Of a stretch of 64,000 nt of DNA, positions 8,378-16,754 are shown piece after piece. The position numbers and the translations under genes are program-made. This stretch comes from JAUZRW01 sp964549915. Its GTDB lineage: Bacteria > Chloroflexota > Anaerolineae > Aggregatilineales > Phototrophicaceae. The stretch covers positions 124,001-188,000 of the forward strand of contig CAZJWX010000002.1 in NCBI GenBank assembly GCA_964549915.1. Reading direction: 5' to 3'. Position 1 is the stretch's first letter; every line of letters begins with the position of its first letter. The notes under the pieces were generated by a model. The model searched no databases. It saw only the letters and a list, made by a program, of their open reading frames with translations, and had not been told where the DNA came from.

Positions 8378-9847
8378 ATGACCAATCCACATGACAAAAC
8401 CGATCGCAACTTACGGCCTGTCGGCGCAGTGCGAGACGACCTGAATGCACCGCCCCGATTCTTATTCTGGGGAGTGATCGTCTTTTTCGTGCTGGTGATC
8501 GGCGGCTTTGTAGGCGGAATCTGGGCATTCAATAACGTGTTGAACGGCGGGCAGCAAGAGCGTGTGATGGGATACCTGCCGTTTATGGAGACATTCCTCT
8601 ACCGTGCGCCGACACCGCAAGGTGGCATCTTACCCACTGCACCGCCAGTAGATGCCAATTCGCTGTTGGCACCACCAGCCGGGCCAGCAACAGAAGCGAG
8701 CGAAGCAACGGTAGAAGCAACCGAAGAACCGACAGCAGAGCCAACCCCGGTCAGCATCGCCGCGACGGCGACACCATCGCCAACGGCGACGCAGAGACCG
8801 ACGGAAACGCCAGAGCCGACCGCCACCAACACGCCGGAACCGGCTCCGGTTGGTGGAGGCAGCGAGACGAGCGCCGAGGTCGCGCAATCAGCAGCAGCCC
8901 TCCCGGCATCGCATCGCAACTACGGATTCGTCTGGGATCGACAGGTGTGGAATAACTGCGGCCCCGCGACATTGACGACGGCGCTCTCGTTCTACGGCTG
9001 GCAGAACGACCAGGAATACGCCATGTCCTATCTGCGCCCGAACCGTGATGACAAGAACGTCAGCCCCTCCGAACTGGTGAATTTCGTCAATGAGCAGACG
9101 GGCGTTCGCGCCCTCTACCGCATGGGCGGCGACCTGGACATGCTCAAAGCGCTGATTGCAGCCGGATTCCCGGTGATTGTCGAGCGCGGTATGATGTTCG
9201 AGGCGAACGACTGGCTGGGGCATTACCAGTCCCTGGTGGCCTATGATGACTCTCAGCGCGGTTTCTACGCCTATGATAGTTTCCTGGGCGACGGCTCCGC
9301 CGGAGAAGGCATCTTCCAGCCCTATAACGAACTGGACGCAGACTGGCGGCACTTCAACCGCACGTTCATTGTGCTCTATCCGCAGGAAGGCGAGGCAACC
9401 GTCCAGCGCATCCTGGGTGACCTGTGGGATGAGACCAGGGCTGCTGAAATCGCCCTGGCGACTGCCCAGGAAGAAGCCCGCGCAGACCAGACGGATGGCT
9501 TTGCGTGGCACAACATGGGAACGTCACTGGTCGCGCTGGGTCGCTATGCCGAAGCCGCAACCGCCTTCGACCGCGCGCGTACCGCCGGGCTGCCCTGGCG
9601 TATGTTGTGGTATCAGTTTGGCCCTTTCGAAGCCTACTATGAAGTTGGACGCTATGAAGAGGTCATCAGCCTCGCACAGAGCAACCTGAATCAGGCCAAC
9701 GAACTCGAAGAGAGCTACTACTGGCGCGGCATGGCACACGCTGCCCTGGGCAATACGACCCAGGCGCTCAGCGATTTCCGCACCGCCTTGCAATACAATC
9801 CGAACTTCGCAGCGGCACAGGCCGCCCTCGATGAACTGAACGCTTGA
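8378..9847 (+). CDS. Membrane-anchored C39-like cysteine peptidase with C-terminal TPR repeats
   Basis: 489 residues. A cytoplasmic N-terminus is followed by one membrane helix (about 30-55), a long Ala/Thr/Pro/Glu linker (about 95-175), a peptidase_C39_2 papain-like domain (about 185-330) and at least two TPR units (about 360-485). The catalytic Cys is in NNCGPATLTTAL and the His in WLGHYQSLVAYDD. It is therefore an extracytoplasmic cysteine peptidase or a non-peptidolytic relative. The start is the ATG at 8378, with GAGG nearby; the frame is open upstream without homology. It overlaps murJ by one base (TGATG), implying coupling. Substrate unknown. Confidence 0.85.
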   Translation: MTNPHDKTDRNLRPVGAVRDDLNAPPRFLFWGVIVFFVLVIGGFVGGIWAFNNVLNGGQQERVMGYLPFMETFLYRAPTPQGGILPTAPPVDANSLLAPPAGPATEASEATVEATEEPTAEPTPVSIAATATPSPTATQRPTETPEPTATNTPEPAPVGGGSETSAEVAQSAAALPASHRNYGFVWDRQVWNNCGPATLTTALSFYGWQNDQEYAMSYLRPNRDDKNVSPSELVNFVNEQTGVRALYRMGGDLDMLKALIAAGFPVIVERGMMFEANDWLGHYQSLVAYDDSQRGFYAYDSFLGDGSAGEGIFQPYNELDADWRHFNRTFIVLYPQEGEATVQRILGDLWDETRAAEIALATAQEEARADQTDGFAWHNMGTSLVALGRYAEAATAFDRARTAGLPWRMLWYQFGPFEAYYEVGRYEEVISLAQSNLNQANELEESYYWRGMAHAALGNTTQALSDFRTALQYNPNFAAAQAALDELNA

Positions 9848-11505
9848 TGTCGAGGGATTCTATGCACATACCCGGTACAGAGAACGCCGACGCGCAGGAA
9901 AAACGCAAACGCAGCCGCCATCTGGTACAGTCCACCGCCCTGCTGATCGTACTCTTCGCCATTTCGAAGGGCATCAGTCTGGTACAGACCTTCGTGATCG
10001 CCCGCGCCTTCGGCATCGGCAGCGAGTGGGATGCCTATGTCGCGGCCAGCCGCATCCCGGATACCATCGTCCTGCTGCTGGGTGGGGGCGCATTGGGCTA
10101 CGCCTTCATCCCGGTTTTCAGCGGCTTTCTGGCGAAAGACGAGAAGGGCAACGCCTGGAAATTGGCCTCGCATGTGGTCAATACCATGTTTCTGCTGGCA
10201 TTGATCGCCAGCGTGGTGGCCTTCATCTTCACGCCGCAGTTGATGCAATACGTGATTGCACCGGATTTCCCACCGGAGACCGTCGCTCTCAGCGTGAACT
10301 TGATGCGCATTCTGCTGCTGGGCACGCTGATTTTCTCCGTCAGCGGCATCGTGATGGGCATGTTGCAGAGTCACAACCATTTCTTGCTACCCGCCCTCGC
10401 TCCGATCCTCAATGACCTGGGGATTCTCTTCGGCGTCGTCTTCTTGATTGGCACCTTCGGCGTTTATGGCATGGTCTATGGCGCGGTGCTGGGTGCGTTG
10501 CTGCACCTGGGAATCCAGATTCCTGGCTTGATTCGCTTTGGCGCACGCTGGCACCCCGAACTCGGCTGGGATGATCCGGCGCTGCGCAAAGTGCTGCGGC
10601 TGATGCTGCCGCGCCTGGTCGGGCTGGGCGTCTCCAACATCAACATCATCGTCATGACCAACCTGGGGTCGCGTCTGGGCGAAGGCGCTGTTTCCGCCGT
10701 CGATTGGGGTTGGCGGTTGATGCAAATTCCGCAAACGCTGATCGGAACGGCAATGGGCATCGTCATCTTCCCCACGCTCTCCGCGCTCAGCGAAGTGGAA
10801 GACAAATTGGGCAAACGCAATGCGATGTCCGCCGCGCTGCGCTTCGTATTGATTGCGACCATCCCTTCGGCTATCGGCCTGATTCTGGTTGGGCAGCCGC
10901 TGCTGAGCCTGCTGGAAGGCGGCGCCTTTGATGCCTCTGCGACGAATCTCGTGTACAATGCCCTGCGTGCCTTTGCGCTGGGTATCATTGTCCATAGCAT
11001 GCTGGAAATCGTCGCACGCAGCTTCTACGCGGACAAAGACACGGTGACCCCCTTGTATGCGGCAGTGGTCGGCGCGGGGGTTAATGTGGCGCTGGCCTAC
11101 GTCCTGACAGGCATCGCCTTCGGCACAGCGGATGTGAACAACGTCTGGGGGATCGCGCTGGCGAATTCTCTGGGAGTGCTGGTCGAAGTCGGCATTTTGC
11201 TGGTCATCTTGCACCGACGCTGGAAAGACATCCACGAGAATGCGCTGCTGCGCACCGCCGGCAAGACCCTCACCGCCAGCCTGGTGATGGCTGTCGCTGT
11301 CCTGGGTGTGGAAGCAGTTTTCGCTGTCATCGGCCTGACGGGCGGATTGGTACTGACAGCAGCAATGGTTGCGGCGCAGATTGCCATTGGGGGCGCAGCC
11401 TTCCTCGTCGCCAGTCTGCTGCTGCGCATGGAAGAGATCAACGACCTGTTCAAGCTGGTATTTCGGCGTGATCCGAGCGACCTGGAGACTGTGCAACTCT
11501 CATGA
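9847..11505 (+). CDS. murJ: Lipid II flippase MurJ (MviN family)
   Basis: About 552 residues in 14 predicted membrane helices, of the MOP superfamily. It carries lipid-linked peptidoglycan precursor to the outer face. Evidence is the N-terminal helix pattern with KGISLVQTFVIARAFGIGSEWDAY, ALGYAFIPVFSGFL, and the repeat-2 segment LPRLVGLGVSNINIIV, plus FSALSE-like PTLSALSEVEDK. The start ATG (9847) overlaps the previous stop; ATG 9862 is an alternative. The downstream MBL gene overlaps by 4 bases (ATGA). In Actinobacteria phosphorylated MurJ is the FhaA ligand, and an FhaA-like gene is present at 1.4 kb. Confidence 0.92.
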   Translation: MSRDSMHIPGTENADAQEKRKRSRHLVQSTALLIVLFAISKGISLVQTFVIARAFGIGSEWDAYVAASRIPDTIVLLLGGGALGYAFIPVFSGFLAKDEKGNAWKLASHVVNTMFLLALIASVVAFIFTPQLMQYVIAPDFPPETVALSVNLMRILLLGTLIFSVSGIVMGMLQSHNHFLLPALAPILNDLGILFGVVFLIGTFGVYGMVYGAVLGALLHLGIQIPGLIRFGARWHPELGWDDPALRKVLRLMLPRLVGLGVSNINIIVMTNLGSRLGEGAVSAVDWGWRLMQIPQTLIGTAMGIVIFPTLSALSEVEDKLGKRNAMSAALRFVLIATIPSAIGLILVGQPLLSLLEGGAFDASATNLVYNALRAFALGIIVHSMLEIVARSFYADKDTVTPLYAAVVGAGVNVALAYVLTGIAFGTADVNNVWGIALANSLGVLVEVGILLVILHRRWKDIHENALLRTAGKTLTASLVMAVAVLGVEAVFAVIGLTGGLVLTAAMVAAQIAIGGAAFLVASLLLRMEEINDLFKLVFRRDPSDLETVQLS

Positions 11506-12140
11506 CGATTGAAATCAAGATGCTGACGCTAGGATTGGTATCGACCAATGCCTACCTCGTCGGCGATACGGAGACAAACGAAGCCGTCTTGATCGACCCG
11601 GTAGATGACGCCCCACTGCTGCACAAGGCTGCACAGGACGCGGGCTGGGACATCAAGCTGATTCTGGCGACACACGCGCATTTCGATCATGTGTTGGCGA
11701 GTCGCGAGTTGAAGCACTTGACCGGAGCGCCCTTCTGGATTCATGAAGAATGCATGCCAATGCTGGAGAATCTGCCCTCGCAGGGGCCGCTCTTTGGCAT
11801 GGGCGAATTTCCCGAGGCGGCGGTGCCAGATCGCTTGCTCACCAGCGCGCCGGAAACGCTTGAGATCGGAGCGATCCGCTTGGAGACGCTGTACACGCCG
11901 GGGCATGCCGTCGGACACCTGAGTTTCTATATGCCGCAGCAGAAGGTCGTCTTCTCTGGCGACAGCCTCTTCGCAGGCAGCATCGGGCGCACGGATTTAC
12001 CCGGTGGCAACCTGGAAGTGCTGCTGCGTTCCATCGAAGAGCAGCTTCTCCCACTGGGGGATGATGTGCAGGTGTTGCCAGGACACATGGGCCTCACCAC
12101 CATCGGACGCGAAAAACAGACCAATCCCTTCCTGCAATAA
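11502..12140 (+). CDS. Metallo-beta-lactamase-fold hydrolase, glyoxalase II type
   Basis: A 212-residue cytosolic hydrolase with the binuclear metal motif THAHFDH (HxHxDH, about residues 54-60), a later TPGHAVGHL histidine, FSGDSLFAGSIGR with the bridging Asp, and the closing LPGHM. This layout matches hydroxyacylglutathione-hydrolase-like and persulfide dioxygenase-like proteins of about 210 residues. Thiol-ester hydrolysis is the likely chemistry, but the substrate is uncertain. ATG overlaps the murJ stop as ATGA, and the next gene begins 1 base after the stop. Confidence 0.88.
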   Translation: MTIEIKMLTLGLVSTNAYLVGDTETNEAVLIDPVDDAPLLHKAAQDAGWDIKLILATHAHFDHVLASRELKHLTGAPFWIHEECMPMLENLPSQGPLFGMGEFPEAAVPDRLLTSAPETLEIGAIRLETLYTPGHAVGHLSFYMPQQKVVFSGDSLFAGSIGRTDLPGGNLEVLLRSIEEQLLPLGDDVQVLPGHMGLTTIGREKQTNPFLQ

Positions 12141-12141
12141 G

Positions 12142-13056
12142 ATGCGCGTCCTATTTCTCTTCCTGGATGGCATCGGGCTGGGCGAGGATGATCCTGCGAT
12201 CAACCCCTTCGCGGTGGCGAAAATGCCCACGCTGCTCTCGCTCAGCAACGGGCGGCGCTGGCTGCGCGGGATCGGCGAGCAGCACAGCGAACGCGCGATC
12301 TTCCTACCAACCGATGCGCAGTTGGGGATACCGGGGCGTCCGCAGAGCGGCACATCCCAGGCCGCCATCCTCACGGGCCTCAATGTCCCGCAGATCGTGG
12401 GGCGGCACTATGGCCCCAAACCCAACGAAGAGACACGTGCGATACTCGACCGCGAAAATCTCTTCAAAACGCTGCGCGAGGCCGGGAAGCGTGCTGCCCT
12501 GCTGGATGCCTATCCACCTCGCCTGCTGGACGACATCGAACGAGGGAAAACGCTGCCCTCGAGCATCCAATACGCTGCACGCGCCAGTGGACAGCGCCTC
12601 TTCACCATCGACGACCTGAACGCACGACGCGCCATCACCGCCGAGTGGACGGGCCGACCCTGGCACGAGTATTTGAAGCTGACGAATACGCCGCTTTACA
12701 GCCCCAGAGAAGCCGGACATCTGCTCGTCGAACTGGCGCAGGCGTATGAACTGGCTTTTCATTCGCATTGGATGACCGACTACTTCGGGCATCGCGGGCC
12801 GTTTGAGGCGGCGGTAGAGGTGCTGGAAACCTTCGACGAAGTGCTGGCGGGGGTGTTGGAAAAGTGGGATGATGACAGGGGTATGGTGATCGTCACCAGC
12901 GATCACGGCAATATGGAGCACATTGGCGACCGCAAGCACACTGAAAATAAAGTACCCACGCTGTTGATCGGCAAACGGCGAGAGGCTTTTGCGGACGGCT
13001 TCGACAGCTTGCTGGATTTCACCCCGCGCATTTTGCAATTGCTGGTGACAGATTAG
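12142..13056 (+). CDS. Alkaline phosphatase/phosphoglycerate mutase superfamily metalloenzyme
   Basis: 304 residues. The N-terminal FLFLDGIGLGEDDP supplies the first metal-binding Asp. The central segment SGTSQAAILTGLN is the usual active-site Ser/Thr loop of the iPGM/phosphopentomutase fold. The C-terminal VTSDHGNMEHIGDRKHTENKVPTLLIG gives the DHGN and His ligands. It is shorter than true cofactor-independent phosphoglycerate mutase (about 510 residues), lacking the large inserted domain, so transfer or hydrolysis of a phosphate or sulfate on an unknown substrate is more likely. The start is at 12142, one base after the previous stop. The stop overlaps the stop of a small minus-strand gene. 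Confidence 0.82.
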   Translation: MRVLFLFLDGIGLGEDDPAINPFAVAKMPTLLSLSNGRRWLRGIGEQHSERAIFLPTDAQLGIPGRPQSGTSQAAILTGLNVPQIVGRHYGPKPNEETRAILDRENLFKTLREAGKRAALLDAYPPRLLDDIERGKTLPSSIQYAARASGQRLFTIDDLNARRAITAEWTGRPWHEYLKLTNTPLYSPREAGHLLVELAQAYELAFHSHWMTDYFGHRGPFEAAVEVLETFDEVLAGVLEKWDDDRGMVIVTSDHGNMEHIGDRKHTENKVPTLLIGKRREAFADGFDSLLDFTPRILQLLVTD

Positions 13057-13238
13057 CGAGTCTCGGTCTGTCGAGCCGAAGCGCGATCGCTGCCGTAGAC
13101 CTGTTGGTAGCAGGTATTGACGATCGCCAGATACTCGTCTGACGTGAGCAGATGCCTCCCACCCGCGCGACGACATTCTTCTTCCACCATCTGCAACAAA
13201 CGCAGGGAGCGCTTCTGGTCGGCGTTGTTATTCTGCAT
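13053..13238 (-). CDS. Small hypothetical protein (61 aa)
   Basis: A short charged helical protein (RSLRLLQMVEEECRRAG, then a Tyr-rich C-terminal half). I do not recognise a family. The ATG at 13238 has TAGGG about 8 bases upstream; a GTG at 13265 is an in-frame alternative. The stop overlaps the convergent gene's stop. Reality is moderately supported by the ribosome site and by the lack of any other feature here. Confidence 0.5.
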   Translation of the reverse strand: MQNNNADQKRSLRLLQMVEEECRRAGGRHLLTSDEYLAIVNTCYQQVYGSDRASARQTETR

Positions 13239-13337
13239 GGCTTGCCCTAAGATGCTGCAATTCACAACCAGAACAAAGTTACGGAGAGTGCATTAAGGTC
13301 GTGCAATCAAATTGGGGGAATTTCATTAAAAGAGACA

Positions 13338-13353
13338 ACCTCCTTGTGGAGGT
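13338..13353 (-). terminator. Hairpin, probable terminator of the Cys-rich small gene
   Basis: A perfect ACCTCC/GGAGGT stem with a 4-base loop lies 31 bases past the stop at 13384. Read on the minus strand it is followed by a T-rich tail (TTGTCTCTTTT). Confidence 0.55.
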
Positions 13354-13383
13354 CATCTGGTCAGGGCATTGGGGGATGCAGCT

Positions 13384-13653
13384 TCAGCGCTCAACTTTGA
13401 GCAGCCCCTCATATTCCAGCATCCTGGCCCAGCCTTCGCCGGCCAGCATTTCGCGTTGTTCATCGTTCAGCACCAGGAAATAGTGATTGTCACCACTGGT
13501 GATGTCCAGTGTAAGTTCGTCGGAGCCATCCATGACGATTGCTTCAAAGCATTGGCGTTCATAGCCCAGCGGATTCGCCAGGAATTTTCCCAGGCATCGT
13601 TCGCATTTCGCGATGTGATGCCCACAGGCATTTCGGTTGATCTTCACGTACAT
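13384..13653 (-). CDS. Small Cys/His-containing protein (89 aa), function unknown
   Basis: Begins MYVKINRNACGHH and carries CGHH, CERCLGKF and a later ERQC within the first 40 residues. This arrangement could bind zinc or an iron-sulfur centre. The second half is acidic (DGSDELTLDI). The start at 13653 is secure: GGAGG lies 10 bases upstream. The gene is transcribed away from ffh and has its own terminator-like hairpin. I cannot assign a family with certainty. Nothing suggests it is a fragment of a larger protein, since the frame beyond the ATG is antisense to ffh. Confidence 0.72.
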   Translation of the reverse strand: MYVKINRNACGHHIAKCERCLGKFLANPLGYERQCFEAIVMDGSDELTLDITSGDNHYFLVLNDEQREMLAGEGWARMLEYEGLLKVER

Positions 13654-13848
13654 GGTGTCTTGCCTCCGCAATAATGTTTTTCTAATCATGACTCGGTTGC
13701 GGTTCGGATCGTAGTCCCCAATGTCATGCTTGATTCCTGACAAATAATGATTTTTTGCGCGGCGGTTTCGCGGTGGATGGAAATTCTTACGCAGTGCCAA
13801 TAGCGCCATGCATGCGAAGTACAGTAGTCTTAGTAGCGAGAGCGAACC

Positions 13849-13877
13849 TTGCTTTTTCGGTAATGCTTCCATACAAT
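13849..13877 (+). promoter_or_regulatory. Promoter of the ffh-rpsP-khpA-rimM operon
   Basis: TTGCTT (13849-13854), a 17-base spacer, then TACAAT (13872-13877). The expected start is near 13884, about 23 bases before the ffh ATG. The rest of 13654-13848 shows no gene. Confidence 0.72.
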
Positions 13878-13906
13878 TTTGCATTCGAGTTGCACAGGAA
13901 AGTGGT

Positions 13907-15256
13907 ATGTTCGAAAGTCTTAGCCAGCGATTACAAAGCGCCTTCGATAGCCTCGGACGTGGCGGCAAAGTTTCCGAGCAGGATGTGAAGTCAGCGATGC
14001 GGGAAGTGCGTATGGCACTGCTCGAAGCGGATGTTGCCCTGCCCATCGTGAAGGATTTTGTCAAGCGCACGCGCGAACGCGCCATCGGTGCCGAAGTCCA
14101 TAAGAGCCTGCGTCCGGACGAACAGGTCATCAAGATCGTCCACGAGGAATTGAAGGCCACCCTCGGCGAGGCGGGATCGTTGGATTTCTCCCGCAGCCAG
14201 AGGCCGCATGTCATCATGCTGATCGGCCTGCAAGGGTCTGGTAAGACGACGAGCGCCGCCAAACTGGCGCTGCATCTGCGCAAGAATCAAAATCGCAAAC
14301 CGTTCATGGTCGCGGCAGATACCTACCGTCCCGCTGCTGTCGATCAGTTGGTGACCCTCGCCAAGCAAATCGGCGTGGAATACCACGAGGAAGGTATTTC
14401 TTCGGAGCCGGAGGACATTGCGCAGCGCGGCGTAGAAGCGGCAAGGGCAGCCAATGCCGATGTCGTGATCGTCGATACGGCGGGTCGTCTGCAAATTGAT
14501 GACACGCTCATGGACGAATTGGCAGAGATCAAACGGCGCACCAAACCAGCAGAAGTGCTGCTCGTCGCTGACGCCATGACCGGGCAAGAAGCGGTGAATA
14601 TCGCCACAGGCTTCAACGAGCGCGTGGGCATCACGGGACTCGTCCTCACCAAGGTTGACGGTGACGCACGCGGGGGTGCTGCCCTGTCGATGCGTGCGGT
14701 GACGGGTGTGCCGATCAAGTACATCGGTACGGGCGAGAAAATCACCGAAGATGCGCTGGAAGTCTTCCACCCGGATCGTATTGCGGATCGCATTCTGGGC
14801 ATGGGCGATGTGCTGACGCTCATCGAGAAGGCCGAATCGCTGTACGAAGAGGATGAAGCGATGAAGCTCCAGCAGAAGATGCTGGAGAATCAATTCACGT
14901 TGCAAGACTTCCTGGAGCAACTTCAGAAAATCCGCCGGATGGGGCCAATTGCCAACGTCATGCGGATGATTCCTGGGGTCAGCAAGCTGGAGATGCAGGG
15001 CATGTTCGACGACCAGGATGTCGAAAAACGCCTGAGCAAGGTGGAAGCGATCATCAATTCGATGACGCTGGAAGAACGCAGCAAACCCAAGATCCTGAAC
15101 GCCAGCCGTCGCAAGCGTATCGCACGTGGCAGCGGCGTCGAAGTGCGCGATGTCAACGATGTCATCAAGCAATACCGTCAGATGCAGAAGATGATGAATC
15201 AACTGCGCAAAGGGAAGATGCCGAACATCCCCGGCATGGGTAATCTCGGTTTCTGA
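13907..15256 (+). CDS. ffh: Signal recognition particle protein Ffh
   Basis: The SRP54 GTPase delivers nascent membrane proteins to FtsY. It has 449 residues, normal for the family: an N domain (1-90), a G domain (about 95-295) with GLQGSGKTTSAAKLA (G1), DTAGR (G3) and TKVDGDARGG (G4), and a Met-rich M domain ending in a MQKMMNQLRKGK helix that binds 4.5S RNA and signal peptides. The ATG at 13907 has AGGAAAG in front and yields the normal N-terminus MFESLSQRL; the open frame before it is noise. It heads a translation/export operon with rpsP 59 bases downstream. The 4.5S RNA gene is not in the window. Confidence 0.96.
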   Translation: MFESLSQRLQSAFDSLGRGGKVSEQDVKSAMREVRMALLEADVALPIVKDFVKRTRERAIGAEVHKSLRPDEQVIKIVHEELKATLGEAGSLDFSRSQRPHVIMLIGLQGSGKTTSAAKLALHLRKNQNRKPFMVAADTYRPAAVDQLVTLAKQIGVEYHEEGISSEPEDIAQRGVEAARAANADVVIVDTAGRLQIDDTLMDELAEIKRRTKPAEVLLVADAMTGQEAVNIATGFNERVGITGLVLTKVDGDARGGAALSMRAVTGVPIKYIGTGEKITEDALEVFHPDRIADRILGMGDVLTLIEKAESLYEEDEAMKLQQKMLENQFTLQDFLEQLQKIRRMGPIANVMRMIPGVSKLEMQGMFDDQDVEKRLSKVEAIINSMTLEERSKPKILNASRRKRIARGSGVEVRDVNDVIKQYRQMQKMMNQLRKGKMPNIPGMGNLGF

Positions 15257-15315
15257 CGGCGCGCATCCTATCGAAAACCAACCCTACGATCATAATCTGA
15301 GGAGAACTGAGCCAC

Positions 15316-15744
15316 ATGGTGAAAATCCGCCTGACCCGCGTGGGTCTGAAGAAGCAACCGTCCTACCGCATCATCGTCACCGACAGCCGCAAAGCGCGTG
15401 ACAGCCGCTACATCGAAGTCCTGGGCTATTACAACCCGCGCACCCGTCCGCAGACCGAAGTGCTGGACGAAGCACGTGCCCTGCACTGGCTGAACGTCGG
15501 TGCCCAACCCAGCGAATCCGTCGAACGCATCATGAAGCGCCTGGGCACGCTGGAACGCTTCGAGCGCCTGCGCGCCGGGGAAGACATCGAAGTGCTGGTG
15601 AAGGAAGCCGAGGCCAACCGCCCGGAACTGCCCGATCCGCGCACCAACTACCCTGCTCCTGGCCCCGGCGAATCCAAGCAGAAAGCGCGTGAAGCGGCGG
15701 CACTGGAAGCAGAAGAGGCGGCTGAGGCTGAAGGCGAGGCCTGA
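15316..15744 (+). CDS. rpsP: 30S ribosomal protein S16 with extended C-terminus
   Basis: A small-subunit assembly protein. The N-terminal 85 residues are canonical (MVKIRLTRVGLKKQPSYRIIV, then YIEVLGYYNPR). The family is usually 80-90 residues; here about 55 more form an acidic, Ala/Glu-rich tail after a Pro-rich segment, probably disordered. GAGGAG stands 11 bases before the ATG. The gene is followed 2 bases later by khpA, an order conserved in many bacteria. Confidence 0.95.
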   Translation: MVKIRLTRVGLKKQPSYRIIVTDSRKARDSRYIEVLGYYNPRTRPQTEVLDEARALHWLNVGAQPSESVERIMKRLGTLERFERLRAGEDIEVLVKEAEANRPELPDPRTNYPAPGPGESKQKAREAAALEAEEAAEAEGEA

Positions 15745-15746
15745 GC

Positions 15747-15989
15747 ATGGCAACGATGGAAGAAGAACTCGTCCGTTACATCGCGGAGAACCTGGTCAAC
15801 GACCCGTCTCAGGTGACGGTTGGGCGCAAACGCAAAGGCCGCACCACCATCCTGGAACTGCACGTCGGCCCTGGCGATATAGGGCGCGTCATCGGCAAGA
15901 GTGGGCGCGTCGCCAATGCGATGCGTTCCCTGCTGCGTGCCACCAATCAGCGCCAGGGGCGTGGCAAAATCGTCCTGGAGATCGAGTGA
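15747..15989 (+). CDS. khpA: KH-domain RNA-binding protein KhpA
   Basis: An 80-residue single KH domain with the GxxG loop as GKSG in RVIGKSGRVANAMRSLL. In Firmicutes KhpA pairs with KhpB as a broad RNA chaperone and affects cell size and division. The position between rpsP and rimM is the standard one. Length and motif leave little doubt about the family. Confidence 0.93.
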   Translation: MATMEEELVRYIAENLVNDPSQVTVGRKRKGRTTILELHVGPGDIGRVIGKSGRVANAMRSLLRATNQRQGRGKIVLEIE

Positions 15990-16034
15990 GCGCCGGACAT
16001 ACGACAATTTCGTTTCTGGTGCCAGGAGCGCTGG

Positions 16035-16568
16035 ATGACTGAGTCTCCTCGCCCATATTACCTAATCCTCGGTGAAATCCTGCGTCCGCATGGAGTACGG
16101 GGTGAGCTGCGTGTGCGTGCACTGACGGACTACCCGGAACGGGTGGCGAAGATCAAGACCGTCTACATCGGGCGCGATCCGATGGAACCGGAAGCCACCC
16201 CCTACACGGTACAAGCCTCCCGCATGCACCAGGACTATTTGCTGCTGAAGCTGCACGAAATCCCTGACCGCAACGATGCAGAGCCGCTGCGTGGTTTCTT
16301 CGTCATGGTGGATTTTGAGAACGCCGTGCCGCTGGAAGAAGATGAATTTTATCTCTATGAAGTCATTGGCCTACGAGCCTATACGCCGGATGGGGAGTGG
16401 CTCGGAACGGTGAATAACGTCATCGAAACAGGCGCCAATGATGTCTATGTGGTGAACGGCAGCCGCTACGGCGAACTGCTCCTACCCGTACACGAAGAGA
16501 CACTGGTCAGCATCGATTTCGATGCGGGGAAAATCACGTTGGATTTGCCTGAGGGGCTGCTTCCCTAA
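16035..16568 (+). CDS. rimM: 16S rRNA processing/ribosome maturation factor RimM
   Basis: 177 residues assisting assembly of the 30S head around S19. The N-terminal RimM barrel contains GEILRPHGVRGELRVRALTD, and the C-terminal PRC-barrel has EVIGLRAYTPDGEWLG and LLLPVHEETLVSIDFD. It lies 45 bases after khpA, giving the common rpsP-khpA-rimM order. The trmD and rplS genes that usually follow are absent; the operon stops here and dprA follows with its own promoter. Confidence 0.94.
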   Translation: MTESPRPYYLILGEILRPHGVRGELRVRALTDYPERVAKIKTVYIGRDPMEPEATPYTVQASRMHQDYLLLKLHEIPDRNDAEPLRGFFVMVDFENAVPLEEDEFYLYEVIGLRAYTPDGEWLGTVNNVIETGANDVYVVNGSRYGELLLPVHEETLVSIDFDAGKITLDLPEGLLP

Positions 16569-16693
16569 GGGATTGATTCTCGCAAGTCCCCCCTTTCTTA
16601 TTCAACGAAGTGTCCCTTCTAGCCTGTCCTGGCCTCAACATGGGTTATTTTGTGTGAGAAGTGGAATGGCAAATCCACGCCAGTGGCTTCTGC

Positions 16694-16722
16694 TTGACAA
16701 GTAAAATTCTCCCCTGTTATCC
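16694..16722 (+). promoter_or_regulatory. Promoter of dprA
   Basis: A perfect TTGACA at 16694-16699 and TTATCC at 16717-16722 are separated by 17 bases. TGTTAT (16715-16720) is an alternative -10. The transcription start would be near 16730. The 186 bases between rimM and dprA contain nothing else recognisable. Confidence 0.65.
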
Positions 16723-16754
16723 TGTCTTCTGTCGTACAAGCGAGCAACAATGCA

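Noticed and set aside
10387..11496. 369-codon open frame antisense to murJ
   Set aside because: Gln/Asp/His-rich nonsense composition; murJ is certain.
13991..15202. 403-codon open frame antisense to ffh
   Set aside because: Ffh on the other strand is unambiguous; the antisense product has no motif.
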